Of a DNA stretch of 64,000 bases, positions 43,201 through 51,746 are shown in pieces. Source of the DNA: Sphingomonas sp. R647 (lineage in GTDB: Bacteria > Pseudomonadota > Alphaproteobacteria > Sphingomonadales > Sphingomonadaceae); assembly GCF_020177055.1 (NCBI RefSeq), contig NZ_JAIQXT010000005.1:310001-374000 (forward strand). The letters are read 5' to 3'. Each line of letters begins with the position of its first letter. Positions within the stretch are counted from its first letter, which is position 1. Position numbers and translations under genes: made by a program. Under the pieces are notes generated by a model, which made no database searches, was not told the origin of the DNA, and saw nothing but the letters and a program-made list of their open reading frames with translations.

Positions 43201-44027
43201 TTGGTACCGCGATAGCGCGCCTCGGTCATGAAATGCGCGTCGGGCGTGCGGGTCTGGGGCACGTTCGAGCCCCACATCATCAGGAACCCGGCATTATACC
43301 AGTCCGCGCTCTCCGGGACGTCGGTCTGCTCACCCCAGGTCTGCGGCGAGGACGGCGGCAGGTCGCAATACCAGTCATAGAAGCTCATGATCGTCCCGCC
43401 GAGCAGCGAGAGGTAGCGCGAGCCGGCGGCATAGCTGACCATCGACATCGCCGGGATCGGCGAAAAGCCGATGACCCGGTCAGGCCCATGCGTTTTGACG
43501 GTATAGGCGTTGGCGGCGGCGATGATCTCGTTGACCTCGTCCCAAGTCGAACGCACGAACCCGCCATGACCGCGAATGCCGGTGTAGCTTTTGCGCTTGA
43601 CCGGATCCTCGACGATCGAAGCCCAGGCCGCCACCGGGCTGTGCCGGAGCCGCGCTGCGCGCCACAGCTTCAGCAGCCGCGAGCGCACCATCGGGTATTT
43701 CAGCCGCTGGGCCGAATAGATGTACCAGGAATAGCTCGCCCCGCGCGGACAGCCGCGCGGTTCGTGGTTCGGCAGATCGGGCCGGGTGCGCGGGTAATCG
43801 GTCTGCTGGGTTTCCCAGGTAATGATCCCGCCCTTGACGTAGATCTTCCAGCTGCACGAACCGGTGCAGTTCACGCCATGGGTGCTCCGCACGATCTTGT
43901 CGTGCTGCCAACGCTTGCGATAGCCGTCCTCCCAGTCACGATTCTGGTTGGTCGTTACGCCGTGGCCGTCGGCAAATGCCTGTTTCTTCTGGCGAAAGAA
44001 GGTCAGGCGGTCGAGAAGCTGGCTCAT
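40290..44027 (-). CDS. narG: respiratory nitrate reductase alpha subunit
   Basis: Encodes 1,245 residues. It reduces nitrate to nitrite at a Mo-bis-MGD centre facing the cytoplasm. The N-terminal [4Fe-4S] site has H50, C54, C58 and C93, and the molybdenum ligand D222 sits in YCDLPPSSPQTWGEQ. All positions equal those of E. coli NarG. There is no twin-arginine export signal of the periplasmic Nap type. It overlaps narK upstream and narH downstream. Confidence 0.98.
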   Translation of the reverse strand: MSQLLDRLTFFRQKKQAFADGHGVTTNQNRDWEDGYRKRWQHDKIVRSTHGVNCTGSCSWKIYVKGGIITWETQQTDYPRTRPDLPNHEPRGCPRGASYSWYIYSAQRLKYPMVRSRLLKLWRAARLRHSPVAAWASIVEDPVKRKSYTGIRGHGGFVRSTWDEVNEIIAAANAYTVKTHGPDRVIGFSPIPAMSMVSYAAGSRYLSLLGGTIMSFYDWYCDLPPSSPQTWGEQTDVPESADWYNAGFLMMWGSNVPQTRTPDAHFMTEARYRGTKVAVVSPDYAEATKFADLWLNPKQGTDAALAMAMGHVILREYHLDRQAEYFEDYCRKYSDMPMLVRLVEKDGAWVPENLLRAADFLDDLAEANNPDWKTVAIDDIADEVVVPSGSAGFRWGEEGKWNLEERDGRGNATKLRLTNILERHHDEVIDVAFPYFGNREHDHFQGTDHPSVLRRRVPVRQMQLKGGKAYVATVFDLFCANYGLDRGLGGEHVARDYGEMVPYTPAWAERITGVPADHIITVAREFASNAEATKGKSMVILGAGLNHWYHMDMNYRGIINLLVMCGCVGQSGGGWSHYVGQEKLRPQTGWTALAFALDWNRPPRHMNSTSFFYAHTDQWRYETLGVDEILSPTAPDGDWDASLIDYNARAERMGWLPSAPQLKTNPLEVGKAVKASGKDAKDYVADALKSGELELSCFDPDDPANWPRNMFVWRSNLLGSSGKGHEYFLKHLLGTAHGVQGKDLGETGAQKPKEVKWHDEAPKGKLDLLVTLDFRMSTTCVYSDIVLPTASWYEKDDLNTSDMHPFIHPLSAAVDPVWESRSDWDIYKGLAKKFSEIAPEVLGVEQDVVLTPIQHDSPNEIAQPYDVADWGLGQVEPIPGKTMATVAVVERDYPNLYKRFTALGPLMESLGNGGKGIGWNTDHEVANLRALNGPVLEAGPATGMPQIETAIDAAEVILMLAPETNGEVAVKAWAALSRKTGRDHTHLALPKEEEKIRFRDIQAQPRKIISSPTWSGLESEHVCYNAGYTNVHELIPWRTLTGRQQLYQDHKWMRAFGEGFCVYRPPIDTKAVKPMLDIAKDAPHVILNFITPHQKWGIHSTYTDNLLMLTLSRGGPIVWMSEVDAAKAGLVDNDWVETFNSNGALVARVVVSQRMKEGTLFMYHAQEKITNVPGSPLTGQRGGIHNSVTRAVLKPTHMIGGYVQLAYGFNYYGTVGSNRDEYVIVRKLHKVDWLEGALADGETAA

Positions 44028-46771
44028 GCAGCGGCTCCTTTGGTAAATGCGGGAGTGATGGAAGTCGGGCGGGCAATCCCGCGTTCGATGTCATGAAGAA
44101 GGCCGCCACGCCTTGTGTAGGCGAACCAGGTCAGCGCGGCGCAGCTGGCGTAGAAGATCAGGAAACCCCACAGGGCCGCCATCGGCGAGCCGGTCGCGGC
44201 GATCGCGCTGCCGAAGCTCTTCGGGATGAAGAAGGCGCCATAGGCCGCGATCGCCGAGGTGAAGCCGACGATCGCCGCCGATTCCTTCTCCGCCTGGCGC
44301 AGTTGGGCTTCGGCGGGCAGGTGCGGCATCAGGCGCGGGACTTCACGGCGCATGATGTTGGGGATCATCTGGAAGGTGGAGGCGTTGCCGACCCCGGTCA
44401 TGAAGAACATGAAGATGAACCCGGCGAGGAAGCCCCACCAGCTGCCCGCGTCGATCGCCGCCATCACCCCGAGCACGCCGAGGATCATCAGCACGAACAC
44501 CCAGAAGGTAACCCGCGCCCCGCCCCAGCGATCCGATACCCAGCCGGTGCCTGCACGGCTGAGCGCGCCGACCAGTGGGCCGAGAAAGACGAACTGGAGC
44601 ACGTCGACCTGCGGAAATTGCTGCTTGGCGAGCAACGGCAGCCCGGCGGAGAAGCCGATGAAGCTGCCAAAGGTGCCGGTATAGAGCCAGCACATCAGCC
44701 AGTTATGCTTGCGCTGGAAGATCACCGCCTGCTCGGCAAAGCTCGCCTTGGCATCGGCAATGTCGTTCATTCCGAACCAGGCCAGCAGCGTGCTGGCGAT
44801 GATGAACGGCACCCAGATGAAGCCGGCATTCTGCAGCCACAGCTGGCCGCCGGTAGCCGTCTCCTGGCCCGCCCCGCCCAGCGCGCCGAACACGCCTGCG
44901 GTGATGATGAGGGGCACGGCGAACTGCATCACGGAGACGCCCAGATTGCCGAGCCCCGCGTTGAGCGCGAGGGCGTTGCCCTTCTGCGCCTTGGGAAAGA
45001 AGAAGCTGATGTTCGACATCGACGAGGCAAAATTGCCGCCGCCAAAGCCGCACAGCAGCGCCAGCACCAGGAAGATGAAATAGGGCGTATCCGGGTTCTG
45101 GACGGCATAGCCGATGCCAAAGGCCGGGATCAGCAGTGACGCGGTGCTGAGCGTCGTCCACAACCGCCCGCCAAAGATCGGGACCATGAAGCTGTAGAAG
45201 ATGCGGAACGTCGCACCGGACAGGCCGGGCAGCGCCGCCAGCCAGAAGAGCTGGTCGGTGGTATAGGCAAAGCCGATCACCGGCAGCTTTGCGACAACGA
45301 CCGACCACACCATCCACACCGCAAAGGCGAGCAGCAGCGCCGGAATCGAGAGGGTCAGGTTGCGCCGCGCGATGCGTTCGCCCTGGGTGCGCCAGAAATC
45401 GGGATCCTCGGGCGTCCATTGCGTCAGCACCCGGCTGGGCTGGGCAGCGGCGTGGCGGTCCGCGTCATGCAGGTCCGCCATTTCGGGGAATTGCGGCAGC
45501 GAGCGCGCGTCGATTCCGCTGGCCTTCTGTTCCATCTGGCGGATGGCGATGTGCATCCAGGCGAGCGCAACGCCGACCAGGGCAAACAGGACCATGAAGC
45601 AGCTGGTCCAGATGCCGGTCAGGTCGCTGACTGCACCGAACACGATCGGCAGCACGAACCCGCCAAGCCCGCCGACCATGCCCACCATGCCGCCGACCGC
45701 GCCGACATGATTCGGGTAGTAGACCGGGATGTGTTTGAACACCGCCGCCTTGCCGAGCGACATGAAGAAGCCGAGCACGAACACGGTAACGACGAACGGT
45801 ACCAGACCCATCGAGGTGGTGAAGGTGATGTCGCCATCAATGCCGTGGATCACATAGTCGGTCGCCGGATAGGACAGCATGAACAGGCAGATCAGCGACA
45901 CGCCGAAGGTCGCGTACATGATCCGGCGCGCGCCATATTTGTCCGACAGCATCCCGCCATAGGCGCGGAACAGGCTGGCCGAGAGCGAGAAGGTCGCCGC
46001 GAGCATGCCCGCGACCTTCACGTCCACGCCATAGAGGCCGACCATATATTGCGGCAGCCACAGCGCGAGCGCGACAAAGGCGCCGAACACGAAGAAATAA
46101 TAGAGCGAGAAGCGCCACACCTGTTCGTTGCGCAACGGGGCGAGCTGATCCTTGAGGCTGCGCGCGCCGATCCCCGCTGCCTTGCGTGCGGCATAGTCGG
46201 GGTCGTCGCGCGCGAACAGGTAGAACAGCACCGCGACGACCGCGAGCGTCCCGGCCCATATCTGCGCCACCCCCTGCCAGCCGACCGCGACCATCACCCA
46301 CGGGGCGAGGAATTTGGTCACCGCCGCGCCGACATTGCCCATGCCGAAAAAGCCGAGCGCAGCGCCCTGCCGCTCGATCGGATAGAATTTAGAGACATAG
46401 GCGACGCCAACCGCAAAGCCGCCACCCGCCAGGCCCAGGCCGAGCGCAGCGAGCAGCATGAGATAGTAATTGCCGCTGTAGGACAGCAGGAAGGTCGCCG
46501 CCGCCGAGCCGAGCATGGTCAGCGGAAACACGATCCGCCCGCCGAACTGGTCGGTCCAGATGCCCAGCATGAGGCGGACCAGCGACCCGGTCAGGATCGG
46601 CGTGCCGACCAGCAGACCGAACTGGGTATCGTTGAGGCCGAGCTCTGCCTTGATCTCGATGCCGATGATCGCAAAGATCGTCCACACGGCAAAACAGATT
46701 GTGAAGGCAAAGGTACTCAGCCCAAGGGCGAGCCCCTGTTGTCCTTCTGTTGCTGGCTGTCCGGCCCCCAT
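44024..46771 (-). CDS. narK: fused two-domain nitrate/nitrite transporter (NarK1-NarK2 type)
   Basis: Encodes 915 residues and about 24 membrane helices. Two MFS transporters are fused head to tail: residues ~1-440 and ~470-915, joined by a hydrophilic linker near ALTQWTPEDPDF. Each half has a nitrate-signature glycine segment (GLGLAGGGFAVGVAYVSKF in the first, LLCGFGGGNFASSMSNISF in the second) and a membrane arginine (GSLVRLMLG, GATFRIFYS). In Paracoccus such fusions combine a nitrate/proton symporter with a nitrate/nitrite antiporter. It is the first gene of the nar operon, with an FNR-type box upstream. Confidence 0.95.
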   Translation of the reverse strand: MGAGQPATEGQQGLALGLSTFAFTICFAVWTIFAIIGIEIKAELGLNDTQFGLLVGTPILTGSLVRLMLGIWTDQFGGRIVFPLTMLGSAAATFLLSYSGNYYLMLLAALGLGLAGGGFAVGVAYVSKFYPIERQGAALGFFGMGNVGAAVTKFLAPWVMVAVGWQGVAQIWAGTLAVVAVLFYLFARDDPDYAARKAAGIGARSLKDQLAPLRNEQVWRFSLYYFFVFGAFVALALWLPQYMVGLYGVDVKVAGMLAATFSLSASLFRAYGGMLSDKYGARRIMYATFGVSLICLFMLSYPATDYVIHGIDGDITFTTSMGLVPFVVTVFVLGFFMSLGKAAVFKHIPVYYPNHVGAVGGMVGMVGGLGGFVLPIVFGAVSDLTGIWTSCFMVLFALVGVALAWMHIAIRQMEQKASGIDARSLPQFPEMADLHDADRHAAAQPSRVLTQWTPEDPDFWRTQGERIARRNLTLSIPALLLAFAVWMVWSVVVAKLPVIGFAYTTDQLFWLAALPGLSGATFRIFYSFMVPIFGGRLWTTLSTASLLIPAFGIGYAVQNPDTPYFIFLVLALLCGFGGGNFASSMSNISFFFPKAQKGNALALNAGLGNLGVSVMQFAVPLIITAGVFGALGGAGQETATGGQLWLQNAGFIWVPFIIASTLLAWFGMNDIADAKASFAEQAVIFQRKHNWLMCWLYTGTFGSFIGFSAGLPLLAKQQFPQVDVLQFVFLGPLVGALSRAGTGWVSDRWGGARVTFWVFVLMILGVLGVMAAIDAGSWWGFLAGFIFMFFMTGVGNASTFQMIPNIMRREVPRLMPHLPAEAQLRQAEKESAAIVGFTSAIAAYGAFFIPKSFGSAIAATGSPMAALWGFLIFYASCAALTWFAYTRRGGLLHDIERGIARPTSITPAFTKGAAA

Positions 46772-46834
46772 GTCGAGCTCCCGTCACAAATCAAGTTCAG
46801 GGGTCTGCGGTGGAGGCTGTCGCGCCCCTCCCGG

Positions 46835-46848
46835 TTGATCAGGATCAA
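46835..46848 (-). promoter_or_regulatory. FNR/FixK box upstream of narK
   Basis: TTGATCAGGATCAA is a perfect TTGAT-N4-ATCAA palindrome centred 70 bp before the narK ATG. That distance fits a class II activator site at about -41.5 with a ~29 nt leader. Confidence 0.88.
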
Positions 46849-46927
46849 AAAGGGAGATTGGGCGCGACGAAAAGTCGGCCCGCCTGACCTATGCCGCGCA
46901 AGATGCCGACGCGGATCAACCCCCTGA

Positions 46928-46941
46928 TTGATCAGGATCAA
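46928..46941 (+). promoter_or_regulatory. second FNR/FixK box, narK-regulator spacer
   Basis: An identical TTGATCAGGATCAA copy, 93 bp from the first. It is centred about 50 bp before the regulator's ATG 46985. It may autoregulate that gene or assist narK. Confidence 0.82.
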
Positions 46942-46984
46942 TTTTACCGCTAGGCTCCGGACTGACCGGAGATGAAGTGAATTG

Positions 46985-47677
46985 ATGCGAATCGGCGAAA
47001 AGCCCGAAATTGCCCGTCTGCCCCTGTTCGGCGACATGGAAGAGGGGATGCGCGAGCGCGTGCTTTCGGGATCGTTCCTCCAGGTGTTTCCGCCACAGCT
47101 GATGCTGTTCGAAACCGGCCAGCGCGCCGATTTCCTGCATGTGCTCGTCGATGGTCTTGCCGAACTCTATGTGACCGCGTCAGGGCGCGACACGACGATG
47201 CGGATTGTCGAGCCGGTCAACAGCTTCATCCTCGCGGCGGTGGTCACCGACCTGCCCTATCTGATGTCTGCGCGCACGCTGGTCGCGTCGCGCGTCCTGC
47301 TCGTGCCCGCAGCCTTGATGCGCGAGGTGATCCGCAAGGACACCGCGCTGATGCAGGCGACGATGCATGAGCTGGCGCTGGGATATCGCGATTTCGTCCG
47401 CGCGCTCACCGACCTCAAGATGCGCCAGTCGACGGAGCGGCTGGCCAACCATCTGCTCGACTATAGCGCCCAGCGCGGCGGCGCGAACGCGTTCGAACTG
47501 GGGGGGGAGAAGCGGATGGTCGCGTCGCTGCTCGGCATGACGCCGGAGAATCTGTCGCGCGCCTTCGGCACACTGCGTAGCCATGGGATCGAGATATCCG
47601 GCGCCCGTGTCCAGATCACCGATCGCGCGGCGCTTGCCGCCTTTGCCCGGCCCGATCTGGTGCCGCCCGACCGCTGA
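46985..47677 (+). CDS. Crp/Fnr-family regulator divergent from narK (NarR-like)
   Basis: Encodes 230 residues from ATG 46985, with GGAGATGAAG upstream. It has a cyclic-nucleotide-type sensor domain (residues ~15-130) and a winged helix (KRMVASLLGMTPENLSRAF). It lacks the N-terminal cysteine cluster of FNR, so it does not sense oxygen by Fe-S. Position and type fit NarR, the nitrate/nitrite-responsive activator of narK-narGHJI in Paracoccus, but the DNR or NnrR subgroups are also possible. Confidence 0.85.
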   Translation: MRIGEKPEIARLPLFGDMEEGMRERVLSGSFLQVFPPQLMLFETGQRADFLHVLVDGLAELYVTASGRDTTMRIVEPVNSFILAAVVTDLPYLMSARTLVASRVLLVPAALMREVIRKDTALMQATMHELALGYRDFVRALTDLKMRQSTERLANHLLDYSAQRGGANAFELGGEKRMVASLLGMTPENLSRAFGTLRSHGIEISGARVQITDRAALAAFARPDLVPPDR

Positions 47678-47695
47678 CCGGCGGCACCAGCGCGT

Positions 47696-48910
47696 TCAGA
47701 AGCCCAGCTGCACCGAAAACCACGCCTTGGTCGTGTCGGTCGCGAACCGGTCGGCGCGATAGCGGGCGAATTTGGCGGTCACCGACAAGTCGGGGCGGAT
47801 CGGATAGTGCCCCAGCAAGTCGAGCTCGCCGCCATAGCGCCGGTCGATCGCGGTGGCGCGGAAGTCGTGATAGATCGCGCGCAACGCCAGCCCCTTGAGC
47901 GGCGACCCGGCACCGAAACGATAGCCCAGCTCGCCATAGAGGTCGCGCAGCCCGGTCGCCGGAGTGGTCAGGAATTTGTCGGCCCAGCCGTTAAACGCGT
48001 GCAGCGTGGCGAGCGGCGTCTGCACCGCCACCACCCCATTGCCGTCGAGCCGTTCCAGACCGGCCTTTGCCGTCCAGCCACCACGCGCTATGCCCGGTTC
48101 GACGAGCAGATAGCCAAGATCGAACCGGACCGGACCGCGCCCCCAATCCGTCTGCCGCGCATAATCGACGACATAGGTCAGGCTGAATCCACTCCCCACC
48201 GGACGTGCGCCCGAAATGCGTGCACCCAGAGTCCGCGACTGCGTCCCCAGCAGCGGCAAATCGAGCCAATAGCCATAGGCCGACAGCTCACCGACCGGCT
48301 TTGCCTGATAGGAGATCTGCGCGGCATGGATCCTGGCATCGCGCACCACGCCCTGCGGCGAGTCGGGCCCGAACACCCGATCCACCCGCCAGCTGTGCAG
48401 CGCGTCGAGGGTGAGTCCGGCCCGTGGACGCAGCGTCACCCGTGCCAGGTCAAGGGTCTGGTCGTTCTGACGCCAGTCGACCGAGCCGATCCAGCGCTGG
48501 TTGCCAAGATTGACGTTGCGCCGCCCCACCGACAGCTCAATTGCGGCATCGGGGCGCCAGTGGACATAGGCCTGGTTGAGATGGACCAATCCGGGGTCCG
48601 CCACCACCGGATAGCTGGTCTTGCCGTTCACCGTGTCGTTGAACCATTCAGGCCCTGGCCGGGCGACGGTTTCGCCCTCGACGTGCAGGCTCAGCCCCTT
48701 CCAGGCATCGAGCCGCGCGCCGGCCCGCAGCCGCAGGGTCGAAGCGGCGGCCGTTTCGGGCAGGCCAGCCTGATCGACCAGCTCGACCCGGTAGCGCAGC
48801 TCCACATAGGGATCGATCGAAGGTGCGGATGACTCCTGCGCCTGTGCCGCTACCGGCATGGCAATCAGCGGCAGCAGCGCGAGCGGGATCAGGGGCAGGC
48901 GATTGTCCAT
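47696..48910 (-). CDS. alginate-export-type outer-membrane protein in nar region
   Basis: Encodes 404 residues with a signal peptide (LPLIAMPVAAQAQE). It is a beta-barrel of the alginate export group: YVELRYRVELVDQ, QAYVHWRPDAAIELSVGRR, RWIGSVDWRQNDQT, and a final aromatic (KAWFSVQLGF). Similar porins occur beside nitrate and nitrite respiration genes and may admit these anions. It is convergent with the NarR-like gene and divergent from a membrane-protein gene, with a weak FixK-type box between them. Confidence 0.8.
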   Translation of the reverse strand: MDNRLPLIPLALLPLIAMPVAAQAQESSAPSIDPYVELRYRVELVDQAGLPETAAASTLRLRAGARLDAWKGLSLHVEGETVARPGPEWFNDTVNGKTSYPVVADPGLVHLNQAYVHWRPDAAIELSVGRRNVNLGNQRWIGSVDWRQNDQTLDLARVTLRPRAGLTLDALHSWRVDRVFGPDSPQGVVRDARIHAAQISYQAKPVGELSAYGYWLDLPLLGTQSRTLGARISGARPVGSGFSLTYVVDYARQTDWGRGPVRFDLGYLLVEPGIARGGWTAKAGLERLDGNGVVAVQTPLATLHAFNGWADKFLTTPATGLRDLYGELGYRFGAGSPLKGLALRAIYHDFRATAIDRRYGGELDLLGHYPIRPDLSVTAKFARYRADRFATDTTKAWFSVQLGF

Positions 48911-48943
48911 GCGCGATTGCTAGCCCATCGCCACGACCGGCAT

Positions 48944-48957
48944 TTGATCTGGCGCAA
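48944..48957. promoter_or_regulatory. weak FixK-type box between porin and membrane-protein genes
   Basis: TTGATCTGGCGCAA fits TTG[A/C]-N6-[T/G]CAA but is not a full palindrome. It is only ~40 bp from the porin ATG and ~35 bp from the divergent ATG, close for an activator site. Confidence 0.35.
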
Positions 48958-48985
48958 CTTTTCCCGGCACATCTGGTGCACGGTC

Positions 48986-49462
48986 ATGTCGATGGAGATC
49001 GACTGGTTCACCCTCGCCCGCGTCCTGCACGTCGTGTCCGTCGTCGGATGGATCGGCGGAGTCTGGTTCGTGACCTTTGTCATCATGCCGGCGGTCACCC
49101 GGGCGGAGCCGCCCCAACGGCGGCTCGTGGCATTTCACCGGATCGAACAGGGATTTTCGGCGCAGGCGCGCTGGTGGGTGGCGATTGCCGGCGGATCCGG
49201 CTTCTGGATGACGTGGCAGGCGGATCTGTGGTCGCGTTTTACCGATCCGGGAATGTGGTGGATGCATGCGATGCTGGCGTTGTGGCTGGTGTTTGCGCTA
49301 ATGCTGTTCGTGATCGAACCGCTGACGCTGCACCGGCGCATGGCGCATTCGCCCGCCCCCGCCGCTGACTGGCGGCGGATGGTGCGGCTGCATCGCATCC
49401 TGTCGGTCGCGGCGCTGATCACACTCCTTGGCGCGATGGCTGGAGCGCATGGCCTGATCTAG
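48986..49462 (+). CDS. four-helix membrane protein (CopD-like)
   Basis: Encodes 158 residues from ATG 48986. About four membrane helices carry histidines near their ends: ARVLHVVSVVGWIGGVWFVTF, WVAIAGGSGFWMTW, MWWMHAMLALWLVFALML, RLHRILSVAALITLLGAMAG (each read in part). The layout resembles CopD or DUF2269-type proteins, some of which bind heme or copper. Its place between nar and fixK/hemN suggests a respiratory role, but none can be assigned. Its 3' end overlaps the convergent fixK-like gene by 44 bp. Confidence 0.7.
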   Translation: MSMEIDWFTLARVLHVVSVVGWIGGVWFVTFVIMPAVTRAEPPQRRLVAFHRIEQGFSAQARWWVAIAGGSGFWMTWQADLWSRFTDPGMWWMHAMLALWLVFALMLFVIEPLTLHRRMAHSPAPAADWRRMVRLHRILSVAALITLLGAMAGAHGLI

Positions 49463-50189
49463 GGTCGCGCGTGATGAACGCGTCGGATGCAGGTGCGCGT
49501 GGCTCGACATTGCCCGCCTGACGCGCCAGTTCCGCCGCATCGTGCAGGATCACGCACGATCGGCCGCGGGTTTCGATGATCCCGGCATCCTTCAGCTCAC
49601 CGATCTGACGGCTCACGGTTTCGATCGTGAGGCCGAGGCTGTCGGCAATGTCCCGCCGCGACATCGGCAGGTCCATGCATCCCGGCACATGATCGCGGCA
49701 GTCGAGTCGCTCGGCCATCGCCAGCAGAAATCCGGCGACGCGTTCGCGCGCGGTCTTCTGCCCCAGATTCACCGCCTTGTCCCGACAGCGGAACAGGGCG
49801 GTTTGCGAGCGTTCGAGCAGGAGTCGCAGCACGCGTGGGCTGACCGCTGCGCGATCATAGAAGCCTTGCGCTGGAAACAGCGCCAGGCTGCAATCGCGCA
49901 ACGCCGTGAGCACATGGCGATGCAGCCCTTCGGCCGGGATCGAGATGATGTCCCCGGCAAAGTGAAAGGCGACGATCTGCTGCCGCCCGCGTGATGCGAG
50001 CGCCCCGAGCTTGGTCGCGCCATCGGCCACGAAGGCGAGTGTCGCGATGGTCGAATCGGTTTCGAGCGTTTCGCCCCGACGGACCCGGACCCGGCGACCG
50101 ATCTGATCGATCTGACGCGCGAACTCGCCCGCCGCGTCGATGCCCAGCAGCGCGCGCAGGACGGTCGAACACGGATCGGCATGTACCAT
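49419..50189 (-). CDS. fixK: Crp/Fnr-family regulator, FixK-like
   Basis: Encodes 256 residues from ATG 50189; the frame is open far upstream but only this start lies below the FNR box. The DNA-recognition helix (MSRRDIADSLGLTIETVSRQIG) has the E-x2-S-R pattern that reads TTGAT sites. There is no N-terminal C-x2-C cluster, so it is FixK-type rather than an Fe-S FNR. FixJ in this window could drive it, as in the rhizobial FixLJ-K cascade. It is divergent from hemN with a shared box. Confidence 0.83.
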   Translation of the reverse strand: MVHADPCSTVLRALLGIDAAGEFARQIDQIGRRVRVRRGETLETDSTIATLAFVADGATKLGALASRGRQQIVAFHFAGDIISIPAEGLHRHVLTALRDCSLALFPAQGFYDRAAVSPRVLRLLLERSQTALFRCRDKAVNLGQKTARERVAGFLLAMAERLDCRDHVPGCMDLPMSRRDIADSLGLTIETVSRQIGELKDAGIIETRGRSCVILHDAAELARQAGNVEPRAPASDAFITRDPRSGHALQPSRQGV

Positions 50190-50246
50190 CGCGCGCCTTT
50201 TCTTCGTCGGCTGGCTGCGATCATGCCTGTGTTCAGCAGCACTCAA

Positions 50247-50260
50247 TTGATGGAGATCAA
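50247..50260. promoter_or_regulatory. FNR/FixK box between fixK and hemN
   Basis: TTGATGGAGATCAA is a perfect TTGAT-N4-ATCAA site centred 64 bp from the fixK-like ATG and 122 bp before the hemN GTG. It can serve either promoter and implies autoregulation. Confidence 0.87.
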
Positions 50261-50375
50261 ATGCGATGCAGCGGCCGCCCGGTTCCCCCGATCGCCATCC
50301 GGTGCGTTCCCGAGGCGAAGTCTTCCGGCACAGGAGGTAGAGCCGGTCAAGCCCTACTCCAAGGAGCCACGCCGA

Positions 50376-51728
50376 GTGACCCCCGACCTGCTCGCCCGCT
50401 ACGCCGACCGACCGCTGCCCCGCTATACGAGCTACCCGACCGCACCGCATTTTGCGGCCGGGATGGATGGCGCCGACTATGCTGCCTGGCTTGCCGCGCT
50501 GCCCCCGGAGGCGCCGGTGTCGCTGTATCTGCACGTCCCCTTCTGCCGGTCGATGTGCTGGTACTGTGGATGCCACACCGCGATTACCGCTCGCGAAGCG
50601 CCGGTCACCCGCTACCTCGACGCGCTGTCGCGCGAGATCGACTGGGTGGCTGAACAGATCGGGCATGCGCAGCCCGCACGCCATGTCCATTTCGGCGGCG
50701 GAACGCCCAGCCTCATGCAGCCGGGGCAGTTCGTGGCGCTGATGGACCGGCTGCACCAGCGCTTTCGCTTTGATGATATGAGCGAGGTCGCGATCGAGAT
50801 TGACCCGCGCACGCTGGCCCCGGCGATGACCGCGGCACTGGCAGAAGGCGGGGTGACTCGCGCCAGTCTTGGCGTCCAGAGCTTTGATCCGAAAGTTCAG
50901 CGCGCGATCAACCGCGTGCAAAGCCTCGCCGAAACGGCGGCGGCCACCGAAGGACTGCGCGCCGTCGGCATTGCGGCGGTAAATTTCGACCTGATCTATG
51001 GCTTGCCCTACCAGACGCTGGAGTCGTGTCGCGACACGGTGGCCCAGGCGCTGACGCTATTGCCCGACCGCTTTGCCGTCTTTGGCTATGCCCATGTTCC
51101 CGACTTCAAAAGCCACCAGCGCAAGATCCACGCCGCGACCCTGCCCCGTGGTGCCGAGCGCCATGCGCAGGCGGAGGCAATAGCCGCGTTGCTGCAGGAC
51201 GCTGGCTATGTCCGGATCGGGATCGACCATTATGCACGCCGCGACGACCCGCTCGCCATTGCCGCCCGATCGGGCACGCTGCACCGCAATTTTCAAGGCT
51301 ATACGACCGACGCCTGCGATACGCTGATCGGGTTTGGCGCTTCATCGATCGGGCGGTTGCCCATGGGCTATGTGCAGAATGCCGTCCGGATTGACGCCTA
51401 TCGCGACGCCGTCGATCGGGTGGGGACGGCGATCGCGCGGTCCTGTCGCTTCAGCGAACAGGACCGGCTGCGCGCCGAGATCATCGAACGGCTGATGTGC
51501 GACTATAGCGTCGATCTCCCCGAAATCTGCGCACAGCACGATGCGGATCCCACGGCGTTGATCGCCAGCGCCAGAGGGCTCGGCGCGCTGGAGGAGGACG
51601 GGCTGATTACCGTGCGCGACGGCGTGATCGCCGTCGCGCCGGGGGCACGACCGCTGGTGCGGGCGGTTGCCGCCGCGTTCGATGCCTATCTCGACGGCAG
51701 CCCGGCGCGCCATTCACGCGCCGTCTGA
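50376..51728 (+). CDS. hemN: oxygen-independent coproporphyrinogen III dehydrogenase
   Basis: Encodes 450 residues from GTG 50376, chosen because AAGGAG is 9 bp upstream, because the FNR box lies before it, and because family similarity starts at PDLLARYADRPLPRYTSYPT. It is a radical-SAM enzyme (C-x3-C-x2-C in FCRSMCWYCGCH) that makes protoporphyrinogen without oxygen. HFGGGTPSLM and GLPYQT are typical. It supports heme synthesis during anaerobic nitrate growth. Confidence 0.94.
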   Translation: MTPDLLARYADRPLPRYTSYPTAPHFAAGMDGADYAAWLAALPPEAPVSLYLHVPFCRSMCWYCGCHTAITAREAPVTRYLDALSREIDWVAEQIGHAQPARHVHFGGGTPSLMQPGQFVALMDRLHQRFRFDDMSEVAIEIDPRTLAPAMTAALAEGGVTRASLGVQSFDPKVQRAINRVQSLAETAAATEGLRAVGIAAVNFDLIYGLPYQTLESCRDTVAQALTLLPDRFAVFGYAHVPDFKSHQRKIHAATLPRGAERHAQAEAIAALLQDAGYVRIGIDHYARRDDPLAIAARSGTLHRNFQGYTTDACDTLIGFGASSIGRLPMGYVQNAVRIDAYRDAVDRVGTAIARSCRFSEQDRLRAEIIERLMCDYSVDLPEICAQHDADPTALIASARGLGALEEDGLITVRDGVIAVAPGARPLVRAVAAAFDAYLDGSPARHSRAV

Positions 51729-51746
51729 TCCGCCCGCCCGCGCCGT

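Noticed and set aside
41070-44096. 1,008-codon rightward frame
   Set aside because: Antisense to narG, whose cofactor ligands are all in place.
50190-50921. N-terminal extension of the FixK-like protein by more than 240 codons
   Set aside because: It would cross the FNR box and the hemN 5' end, and has no domain; ATG 50189 gives the normal family length.
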